A stretch of 64,000 nt of DNA from Lachnospiraceae bacterium. Lineage in GTDB: Bacteria; Bacillota; Clostridia; Lachnospirales; Lachnospiraceae. The position numbers and the translations under genes are program-made. The DNA lies in the NCBI GenBank assembly GCA_029224965.1, contig JAQXVO010000030.1, positions 124,001-188,000 of the forward strand. The letters run 5' to 3'. Shown here piece by piece: positions 12,201 to 17,700 of the stretch. Numbering within the stretch: position 1 is the first letter of the stretch; each line of letters begins with the position of its first letter. The notes below the pieces were generated by a model. It searched no databases. It was not told where the DNA came from and saw nothing but the letters and a program-made list of their open reading frames with translations.

Positions 12201-13720
12201 CGTCTTTCCTCAGCTCCTGCATCCTTGCCATGTAATGTTTCTCCGCTTCGCTGCAATCCGACTGGAACTGATAAAAGTAGGTCAGAGTCTTTCCCTGTCC
12301 CTGGTCTACCAGCTCTTTCAGCACTTCCGGATGATTTTTCCGGAGCCAGACTGCCCGTTTCCTGGCGTACCCTCTCAGATTCAGAACGTCCTCTAAGTAA
12401 ATCGGCTTCCTTTCCATATGTTTCAGTCCTTTCTTTTTCGGCAGCTCGAATCTCCTTTACGGAATCGGATAGCTTTACAGCTACCGCCTTTTCTACAGTA
12501 TAGAAAAGCTGTAAAGCAGGTTCCATTAAGCTGTTTTCTTTGATTGATGCAAACTGCTGATCCGAAACAGGGAAGAATATCTTTCGACCTGTATCCTTAA
12601 ACATACGGCTCAGAATCGAATAGGTGACGGACGAAAAGACAAAATGTTCCAGGGAACGAACCGTACTGGAAGATAAATCTTTTCTTGCAGAAACTGCCTT
12701 CTCAAATTCCTTTCGTACAAGAATCTGAACTGCCTTACTCGGAGACATACCGTCCTGGTTAATCTCCGGATCAGTTTTCGAAAGACTCTGATAGAGATCT
12801 TTCGCATGGATTCCTTTTAATGACCAAAGATAGGAATCGGCAAAATCCTTCGGATCTTCCAACTGATTCAGTTCAAAAAGGATTCTTTCGGAGCCTGTTT
12901 TATTATCAAAAATCGAAAGTCCTGTTGCATCCTCCTTGACACGGAAACCGATCTTTTCCCAGGTTTCTTTCGGAGCAGCAGCCATCCCATCGGGATAGCG
13001 ATCAACAATCTGCATGGCAGCAGCCATGTCATACGTTACAAAGAAAGAAGCATTTTTCAGATATCTGCTCCATGCATCTTTCGAGTTGATTGTAGCAGAA
13101 AAAACGGCGTTCCGTTGGCCTTTTAAATCCATTCTTTGACCCCTCTCTGTATGGAATGTTCGATTCTGCTCTCCGACCTGTTCCGCTTGGGTGAAGCCAT
13201 GATTGAACGTGCGGATAAATGCCAGATCAAGGGTATTGTCGTTAAACATTGACGCATGAGTTTCATGGAAAGAATAATAGCTCCCATCCCCACCACCGAT
13301 AATGATATGGTCCAGTACAGGAACATCCATTAACTTTCCAGCTTCTATCATCTTCTTTGTAATGTCGATATCCTGCTGAGACGGCCGAGTACTGCCTGAT
13401 GGATGATTGTGGAAAAACATGATAGATTTAGCATTCGAAAGAATCGAACTTTTGAAAACATTCGAAATTGTCGTTACCGCCATATCGATGGAGCCAATCG
13501 ATACAATATTGAAGTTAATCGGTCGGAGTTGCGTATCAAGGTTTACAACCATCGTATATTCTCGATCTAAATCACGCATCAATCGACTTGCAAAATCTGC
13601 TGCGTCGCTTGGATCTTCCAGATGTATATCTGGCATAAACGTGTCTTGCTCTTCCAGTTTCAGTCGAACTTTTACTTCTTTCAGACCATACTTGGACAGA
13701 TCATCTGTTGCTTTCGCCAT
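3209..13720 (-). CDS. Giant RadC-like / N6-methylase-like / SNF2-type helicase protein of the element
   Basis: The 3,503-residue cytoplasmic protein starts after AAAGGAATGAGAT-ATG. Residues ~30-165 form a RadC/JAB-type domain with the metal motif HNHPSGSTRPSQQD at 104-117. Residues ~1750-2000 resemble an N6-adenine methylase: EPSMGTGHFFG at ~1827 and a GNVPFG motif at ~1895 in place of NPPF/NPPY. Residues ~2480-3050 form a superfamily-2 helicase: GAGKT at ~2505, VDEAHN at ~2673, QRDGRIIRQG at ~3001. The C-terminus is partly coiled coil. Such fused methylase-helicases are typical of conjugative elements and are thought to protect or process transferred DNA. Linkers at ~547-565, 1146-1177 and 1633-1651 carry seven palindrome-encoded VS(D/E/K)SDT motifs. 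Residues ~434-542 are low complexity and overlap a nested ORF. Other central domains were not identified. Confidence 0.88.
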   Translation of the reverse strand: MAKATDDLSKYGLKEVKVRLKLEEQDTFMPDIHLEDPSDAADFASRLMRDLDREYTMVVNLDTQLRPINFNIVSIGSIDMAVTTISNVFKSSILSNAKSIMFFHNHPSGSTRPSQQDIDITKKMIEAGKLMDVPVLDHIIIGGGDGSYYSFHETHASMFNDNTLDLAFIRTFNHGFTQAEQVGEQNRTFHTERGQRMDLKGQRNAVFSATINSKDAWSRYLKNASFFVTYDMAAAMQIVDRYPDGMAAAPKETWEKIGFRVKEDATGLSIFDNKTGSERILFELNQLEDPKDFADSYLWSLKGIHAKDLYQSLSKTDPEINQDGMSPSKAVQILVRKEFEKAVSARKDLSSSTVRSLEHFVFSSVTYSILSRMFKDTGRKIFFPVSDQQFASIKENSLMEPALQLFYTVEKAVAVKLSDSVKEIRAAEKERTETYGKEADLLRGRSESERVRQETGSLAPEKSSGSAERAGRPGTGKDSDLLLSVPVGLQRSGETLHGKDAGAEERRNSEPTDAGLSVGNVDAGVTDRSTELRGSRDGLQTVDEKNVSESDTKPEQEISVSESDTKTSDRYDVHDAFHDPFQSFRFLKFDADAISPMSEEEKEKLALDDYADGLTDTEQIETFPVVTVKENTIVPKEWAEVCDYALRDNPKKWYHGQQELITELSSALTNHDRDITEIVKRNLGTEYGSGFRFRTPDGKAKEYCSWSTEDGIILAKGRNVRTSSERILVRWEDAASRIVELLQSGQYLQDSDMEKMRSKYLHDAADALALASRDLTGESENLFNSNVRKMSGADDIKYYFPERTNLLLYIMRTPEGAGRLNDLVRFLYDINGSDTTDTERSFRTYYLRNFREYVLPKLDVIEKPYRMFPRVGFTYLNKPEIFVSDEELECFFRSLDTRTKLDLTSSFQDPSVLPENILHNHYGSYSGGSVGSRYFFDAESWKLSLKKDHIEGQDDANITVSFVKAGNIMKDMQNHHRFLIQKDIDIEPSLVRSKLSGEIVMAFSATKKMGNLIRFTERTFGESRFDENDFGVIADLQVTLSNEILTMDKSSNVFSDLESELRQLMAYRESGDKTVDVALDHLQKFTHNDFHPYGILTDRLVYDPAQLPSIVEKEKEEHSKSIGFASEEASEPEQLSFFSLLEKQNVSESDTKSEQENSVSESDTKTEQENPVSKSDTNSFVLSYPNPEDMPSRNPEVKQDVDEMKDRLKGRNMSYMTIVLPDNNLFLEIKPGNNNLLSAEELESGMMQWDVTTFHDNFSDNNHVDALTLKTVPEKNLSPEDLLYTSMYGLGLLDSSFDLVNHFYGTPDSVGDIENGNKIVFRFDQERADDIWIASRFSDYNAEDGTYPSSIAEITGFGRIDRIDDGIEEEERKEIHDKASSFRQDFEKKFEKFSPEQKFDIVQRYASPTMKTAMFHDFNEGQSKQEVAERYFRFALYNEGEKPIPYRKEPEKLVENVQNVIEKASDAPERKRPVLSLGPQHSCYQMMYYLFPDLLSKDSDTNWLKYKLPGMDDLNVEHLYDNVYSIAHTFEQNGDIMDDPSMEVMVDDLLQVVDALNYQNDPMGYYEDYRDDDGIPLVSNKKRKAEDFLLQWLKNIDAQGYVLTPNLAKQDTEEEVVEAESENVVDAASTENVSDSDTKPEQEIPVSESDTENDPWSKLNPDAVKQNLEEDGVLHGEVIDESELQKNDFVTMVETSSHRENAEESVSKTFGNFVISDDSIATGTPKVRFGKNVAALRTLSKIESEKRAATKEEQAILSEYSGWGGLSAAFDKQNESWQTEYRALKKLLSEEDYQFAIASTLNAHYTGAEIIRGVYGLLSRMGFFGGNILEPSMGTGHFFGLMPETIMQKSSLTGVELDHISGRIAQLLYPSAKISIEGFEQTKAVDTYDLAVGNVPFGRYGVNDPKFNRLNLSIHNYFFVKALDEVRPGGLVCFLTSRYTMDAKDSKVRKYLAERAELVSAVRFPQDAFQQTANAEVVSDLLIFQKKDRPEVLSEYPDWVSLGLTEDDLPINEYFLDHPDHVFGTLSTKSGPFGPDLAVLSSEKSLGELFSNITVPHVYAPSVRPVVIEDTEHPGAVPADPSLRDYSYGIIDGKLYYREGDTMYPPAVGATPEKRIRSMIDLASKMHKVIDLQMEDAEDQEVEAAQKELNSAYDTFVKSYDRINSTANGRAFSQDSDYFLICGLENLDAKGNFVSKADIFSKRTISPTKAAVHCETAEDAMVESFRSLGHIDLSFMNDLLGWGKNGKDKIVKDLSGVIYRNPSFDSSDWYDGWESSDQYLSGNVRTKLEDAEKAAESDPRYTGNVEALKAVQPEPIEASEISIRLGATWIKKSYYKDFMDELFDLHGWQRRDHEILFEPMTGRWSITEKNHFSYDNVAVYETYGTQRKNAGYILEDCLNLSATVVYDTDGHGNRWKNEKETQLAQMKQEEMKRAFADWILKDPDRRRDLTDTYNRLFNSTRERTFDGSYLKDHLPGINRSIQLRPHQLAAVSRTLLSGNTLLAHAVGAGKTFEMIASAMEAKRLGLCHKSMFVVPNHLVEQWGKDFLLLYPGANILVADKKTFAKNNRKKFTARIAAGDYDAVIIGHSQFEMIPMSKEVQTEYFNREIDSAMEAMEQAKSDYSDASQRRFTIQQLQMFIKSMQTRLNKILDKGSKDDVINFEKLGIDRLYVDEAHNYKNLYFYSKLSRVPGVNSGSDTAKTLDLAMKVSYLNQLTNYKGVIFATGTPVSNSVSECYTMMKYLEPQILEQNGFNNFDAWATTFGEVTTAMELAPEGNGFRMKQRFAKFYNVPELMKIFREVSDIKVSEDLQLDVPEAERETIVAKPSQDQKRLMKDLSDRAKAIHQHIVDSSEDNMLKITTDGRKIGLDPRLFDPNSFDDPESKVNLAVDKIYSIWTDTQKDKLTQMVFCDFSVPGKEGFNVYDDMKNKLIAKGIPAEEIAFIHSANTDAKKEQLFSQVRAGNVRILFGSTAKMGEGTNCQDRLIALHHLDAPWKPSELDQRDGRIIRQGNRNKKVHIYTYVTEGTFDAYLYQTLLRKQKFIGQIMTNKSSAREMDDVDDRAMNYAEIMAVTAGSPELREKLTLDNELASLRELRSTWKNNRMKLEDKVREGYPETIRSLKSRIENYKEDQVVVEKNPLLDEKDEDGKQKFVGMEVNGKHYSKVTDASDAIHGWADAYNPLTPLSIGHYRGFEFQIRYSSLSDDFEVILKNKGTYKDNLGKSGYALFNRLDHILDGLSDNLKNCEERLVSVEKALEDAKVEITKPFPQEEEYQTKERRLAELNAKLSLNDNSEDGVSEDDAKGKEEETEDTESENLSVLSQSPENFVQIAKGIDPDIFSSASIPSRTAVNQEQGRIGFQIQFGNRSEDYINVFAVSKDNKSVKYYLNGLDAVEQVRSVYQNRVVEESKNLSEKAKMPFQNLKAESLSPSGHTVTLSYQESGELKKLFGSIDHGKLRLASENGIVVSDMMFRKAEEERQTLDSRVDAVAEPMPPQMNESYHHPRL
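8768..8825. repeat. Two palindrome copies in a 39-bp tandem unit
   Basis: Perfect copies at 8768-8786 (centre T, sense VSESDT) and 8807-8825 (centre A, sense VSDSDT), spaced 39 bp. They encode VSDSDTKPEQEIP followed by VSESDT at residues 1633-1651 of the giant protein, in the linker just before the methylase-like region. Confidence 0.95.
10190..10286. repeat. Three palindrome copies in 39-bp tandem units
   Basis: Perfect copies at 10229-10247 and 10268-10286 (VSESDT) and one degenerate copy at 10190-10208 reading TGTGTCAGATTTGGACACA (VSKSDT), each 39 bp apart. They encode residues 1146-1177 of the giant protein with PEQEN/SEQEN spacers. Confidence 0.95.
12026..12083. repeat. Two palindrome copies in a 39-bp tandem unit
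   Basis: A perfect copy lies at 12065-12083 and a copy with one synonymous change at 12026-12044 (TGTGTCGGATTCTGACACA), 39 bp apart, encoding residues 547-565 of the giant protein. The perfect copy begins 10 bases beyond the stop of the nested TnpV-like ORF. Confidence 0.95.
12094..12417 (-). CDS. TnpV-like ORF nested in another frame of the giant gene
   Basis: This 107-residue ORF is on the same strand as the giant gene but in a different frame. It has its own candidate ribosome binding site (AAAGGA about 9 bases before the ATG). The protein reads like a genuine folded small protein: RGYARKRAVWLRKNHPEVL, then GKTLTYFYQF, then ARMQEL, then WMQALQIEARNYVDHEMV. That order (basic Tyr/Leu-rich helix followed by a W...M...A..IV..E helix) resembles the TnpV family found on Clostridia mobile elements. 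By contrast the overlapping giant-protein segment (residues ~434-542) is low complexity and rich in Gly, Ser, Arg and Glu. It may be expressed, or it may be a captured gene whose frame was read through. The family match is by eye. Confidence 0.5.
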   Translation of the reverse strand: MERKPIYLEDVLNLRGYARKRAVWLRKNHPEVLKELVDQGQGKTLTYFYQFQSDCSEAEKHYMARMQELRKDEIPSRQTQGFQWGMWMQALQIEARNYVDHEMVCKL

Positions 13721-13743
13721 ATCTCATTCCTTTCTCTATCAAT

Positions 13744-13944
13744 CTAACTTTCCTCTGTGTCAGATTCTGACACAGGATTCTTAAGCTCGGTTTTTGTGTC
13801 AGATTTTGACACATAATTTTCCTGTTCTGGTTTTGTGTCAGATTTTGACACAGAAGGAACAACCTCAAGGTGAATCAACGTACTCTTCTGAGTCGCAAGG
13901 AAATGCTGGAGTTCTTCTATGCTATGAAATTCAATTTCTTCCAT
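13744..13944 (-). CDS. Small protein made largely of palindrome-encoded repeats
   Basis: The 66-residue product has a short helical start (MEEIEFHSIEELQHFLATQK) followed by three VS(K/E)SDT repeats at residues 32, 45 and 58 with PEQEN- and TELKN-type spacers. More than half of the protein is repeat. It lies 23 bases upstream of the giant gene and 3 bases after the 103-residue gene. No family is recognised. It could be a genuine small protein, or a reading frame kept open mainly because the DNA repeats sit in it. Confidence 0.5.
   Translation of the reverse strand: MEEIEFHSIEELQHFLATQKSTLIHLEVVPSVSKSDTKPEQENYVSKSDTKTELKNPVSESDTEES
13756..13852. repeat. Three palindrome copies in 39-bp tandem units
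   Basis: One perfect copy at 13756-13774 and two copies with a single change at 13795-13813 and 13834-13852 (TGTGTCAGATTTTGACACA, which turns sense GAA to AAA, E to K). Spacing is 39 bp. This cluster lies just upstream of the giant gene's start. Confidence 0.95.
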
Positions 13945-13947
13945 GTC

Positions 13948-14259
13948 TCACCTCCACCAGAAAATGCTCGGATCCGGATCGATCGAATCCGTCTGCCTGT
14001 CGTAGGTGTACTCACAGACGATTTTTCCTCCTAATACGGCGAAGACATCTGCAAAATTATTCTTACACAGGTATCTTTTTGCCATCGCTTTTGCAGCCGA
14101 AAAAGTCAAGGTTTCTGCCGTAATCGAACCATCCGTACACACGATCAGATGAAACTCATCCCTGGTAAAGTTTTCGATCCGGTTTATGTCCTTGCAAACC
14201 TTTTTGTAGTCCTTTACCCTTTCTGCCATCGTAGGCTCGTCATAAACAACTGCTTCCAT
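13948..14259 (-). CDS. Hypothetical 103-residue protein
   Basis: The mixed alpha/beta sequence contains FHLIVCTDGSITAETL and a C-terminal VCEYTYDRQ segment and ends in FWWR. There is no membrane helix and no repeat. Its start codon overlaps the end of the upstream membrane-protein gene at 14259, which implies translational coupling. No known family is recognised. Confidence 0.6.
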   Translation of the reverse strand: MEAVVYDEPTMAERVKDYKKVCKDINRIENFTRDEFHLIVCTDGSITAETLTFSAAKAMAKRYLCKNNFADVFAVLGGKIVCEYTYDRQTDSIDPDPSIFWWR

Positions 14260-14516
14260 TAAAACGTCCCCTTTTCCTTTTTCTGATCAATGTCAGATAC
14301 GATTCCAAACACAAGAAAAATAATCCATTGGCAAAATGTGAGAAATAAGCTCGCCACTAAGACTTTTATCCAGGAAAAAACAGGCCCTCCAAAAACACCT
14401 ATGAAGAAAATTAAGACCAGAAGGAATAGAAAAGTCAAAACGAAATCCCCTACTACTAGCAAAGCCACAAGTGGCCAGACATAGTTTTTCATCCGATGTA
14501 TCACCTCTTTAATCAT
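14259..14516 (-). CDS. Small membrane protein
   Basis: The 85-residue protein has a short basic N-terminus, a long hydrophobic region making two or three helices (about 13-38, 42-58 and 60-75) and a charged tail (DIDQKKEKGTF). The first ATG is preceded by AAGGAG at good spacing, which fixes the start. It is the first gene after the adhesin terminator, overlaps the next gene by one base, and is of unknown function. Confidence 0.6.
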   Translation of the reverse strand: MIKEVIHRMKNYVWPLVALLVVGDFVLTFLFLLVLIFFIGVFGGPVFSWIKVLVASLFLTFCQWIIFLVFGIVSDIDQKKEKGTF

Positions 14517-14594
14517 TTGAACTCCTTTCCAAAAATATTTGTTAGAAAACGATCTAAAAAAACTCTCCTTTCTGAAAACCTATTTTCTTATGGA

Positions 14595-14653
14595 AGCCTG
14601 GAAATCGTGGTAAATGACAACCAATAGAAGGAGGTTTCCTAGTTTTCCAGGCT
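14595..14653. repeat. Long-loop inverted repeat between the adhesin gene and the next gene
   Basis: AGCCTGGAAA at 14595-14604 pairs with TTTTCCAGGCT at 14643-14653, leaving a loop of about 38 bases that contains AGGAAACCTCC on the minus strand. It lies between the adhesin terminator and the downstream small genes and may shape a leader RNA. No known RNA family is recognised. Confidence 0.4.
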
Positions 14654-14659
14654 CCGATA

Positions 14660-14697
14660 AAAAAATAGTAGCCAGTAGATCAAATGATCTACTGGCT
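14660..14697 (-). terminator. Rho-independent terminator of the adhesin gene
   Basis: A perfect 13-bp stem (AGCCAGTAGATCA / TGATCTACTGGCT, 14670-14697) with a two-base loop is followed on the minus strand by a T-rich tract. It starts 12 bases after the adhesin stop codon. Confidence 0.9.
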
Positions 14698-14708
14698 AAA
14701 AAATCAGA

Positions 14709-17700
14709 TTAACGGGTTACTCTTTTTTTCTTCTTAAGCATAAGAAGTATAAGCATCATGGATGCAGCTCCAAAAGGAACAGCCGGAAGGAACGGATTCG
14801 TAGGATCGCCCGTCTTCGGGGAAAGTCCCTTTGCCGGGGCATTATCGAAACGAACCGACTGTGCTGCGTCGTTAATGTCTGCATGACTGGTCAGAAGTAC
14901 CTTGCCATCATACATATGCTCGAATACAACAACCGTTTTCTTATCCAGGGAAGAAGAATTAAATTCAAATTCCATATCTACATATCCATTTGCGGATTTC
15001 GGTACGAAATCTTTCTTAACGGTTACTTCTCCTCCGTTAATCAGAATCGGCTTACCAGTTGCCTTATCCATCAAGGTTCCCTCAACACGATAGGTATGTC
15101 CGGGTACCAGATTCTGATACCAAACACGGTCAACGAGCTTTGTTTTCTTGGAGGTCGGAGCATAATGACTGCCGTTAACGGTAGCACTTGTTCCCATTCC
15201 AGGATAATGTACGCTCTGGTCCTTATCGGTAAGGTCTGCATGAACTGCAACTTTCACGTTTTCGTGATACAGATCCTCAAAAGCAACAACAGTCACATCC
15301 TTGAGAAGACGCGAATCGATAGCAAATGCAAGAGAGACTTTGCCGTTTCTTGATGTTGCCGTAAAGGTCTTCTTCGCTTCCATGTAGTTTCCGGAAAGAT
15401 CAATCATCTTTTCTCCGGTCCGGGCATTCATAAGTGAACCGAATACGGTATATTCCTTTCCAGGGATCAGATTTTCATAATGAATCGTATCAATCAATGT
15501 TGTCGATCCGATGATGCCGGAATGAGTTCCAGACTTTCCGTCAACTGCGGTGGTCCGAATCTTCGGAACATAGATGGACTGATCCTTATCGGTGAGATCT
15601 GCGTGCTTCTTTACAAGAACATTGTTGTGATACAGAGAATCACAAAGGACTAAAGTATGTCCTTCCATACTTCCGTCATTCTTTACAGTGAAGGAAAGAA
15701 CAATAGTTTCCTGGGCTTTCTTTGCTGTGAAAGTCTTGGTGCCTTCTGCGGATACGGCTTTTCCGGTATCCTTATCCATGACAATACCTGTGACGGTATA
15801 TTTCTGTCCTGGAATCAGATTCTTCATGGAAATCGTATCACTAAGCTTCATGGTTCCGAGACTTCCGGACTGATCTTTCGTTGCATCATTCAGTGCCTTC
15901 GTAGAAAGGTTCGGATAATGTACGGACTGGTTCTCATCATTCAAATCAGCATGAACATAGATCGTCTTTCCATTGTGGTCAACCGTTTCAAAAGCAACGA
16001 CAGTCTTTCCGGACAGAGCAGAGCTGTCATAAGTAAAGGTCAGATCAATACTTCCGGATACGGAATTTCCGTTCTGACTGCTTACGGTCATTGCGGAAGT
16101 ATCTCCCGCAACAAAGGTCTTGGTAGCAGTTACGGCCTTGCCGTTAGCATCCTTCAGCTCTTCTCCGGTTTCCTTTACATGGAGAGTACCTGTGATGGTA
16201 TAAGTCTCTCCTGCTCTGAGGTTCTTTACTGCAACGGTATCAACTGTGGTTGTCTTTGTGTCAGATTCTGACACAACGCCGACATGATCCTTGGTTTCAC
16301 CGGATACATAGGTGGTATGAGATTCCATGTCATAGATCGACTGATCTTCGTCATTGATGTCGTGATGCTTTGCAACATCGACATTCTTATGATGGAGGGT
16401 TTCGAAAACTACAAAGGTTGTATTCTCATACTTCGATGCATCAACAGAATAAGTGATGTCCATCGATCCATCAACCTTGTCTGCAACGAAATCGCCTGTG
16501 GTTCCAGTCACGGTCTTTCCATCAGAATCCTTAACGGCTTCTCCTGTGCTCTTATTCATCAGAACACCGGAAATCGAGTAGGTTTCGCCAGGAATCAGAT
16601 TCCAATAGGATACGGTATCAATGACGGTCTGCTTTTCCTCTACGGGAAGGCCGAGCATCTTTCTTACAGCGTTCTGTACCTTTCCGAACAGAGTTCCAAC
16701 GTGATCGCCTGTGGTCTTGTCGATGGCCTTGGTCCGAATCTTCGGGTAATGAACCATCTGGTTCTTATCGTTGTGATTCTCATGTGTTTTTACAGTTACA
16801 TTGTTGTGATACAGATCTTCCAGTACAACAACTGTCTGTCCCTCGACCGCATCTGTATCAATAACAAAATCAATGTTTCTTGTCTCGTTTGCCTTTTCTG
16901 CGGTGAAGGTTAAGGTCTTTTCCGATCCTTCGATGGACTCACCCTTTGTGACATTATAAAGGCTTCCCTTGACAACATAGGTCTGTCCAGGAATCAGATT
17001 AGAAAGTTTTACGGCATCATGGATGGTCTGCTTTCCATCGGTTGTACCGACATGATCTCCGGTCTTTGCATCCGAAGCAGTCGTATGCAGATCCGGGTAA
17101 TGTACGCTCTGATTTTCGTCAGACAGATCAGCATGGACATAGATGGTCTTGCCATTATGGTCAACCGTCTCGAAAGCAACAACGGTCTTACCAGACAGAA
17201 GCGAGCTGTCATAAGTAAAGGTCAGATCAATGCTTCCGCTGATGGAATTGCCATTTGCCTTGAGAACATTCATAGAGGAGGTATCTCCTGCCTGGAAGGT
17301 CTTTGTAGCTGTGATGGCCTTTCCATCCTTGTCCTTCAGTTCCTCTCCGGTTTCCTTCACATGGAGAGTTCCGGTGATGGTGTATGTTTCTCCGGCCTTC
17401 AAATTGTTGACGGCAACGGTATCGGTTGTAGTCGTGGTCTTTCCGGCCTCGGTTACTACACCAACATGGTCCTTAGTTTCTCCGGAAACATAGGTGGTAT
17501 GAGATTCCATATTGTAGATCGACTGATCTTCATCATTGATGTCGTTGTGCTTTGCAACATCGACACCATTGTGGCTTAAGGTTTCGAAAACTACGAAGGT
17601 TGTATTCTCATACCTGGAAGCATCGACGGAATACGTGATGTCCTTTGTCATATTGGTTGCGGTGGCTGTGAATTCTCCGGTTGTTCCAACAATCGGATTA

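Noticed and set aside
8768-13852. CRISPR-like array of regularly spaced repeats
   Set aside because: Spacing is only 39 bp, units are two or three per cluster, spacers are similar to each other and everything is in-frame coding sequence; no cas genes are present.
13744-13944. Cell-wall Ser-Asp repeat protein (Sdr-like)
   Set aside because: SD-rich repeats are present, but the 66-residue protein has no signal peptide, membrane helix or sorting signal.
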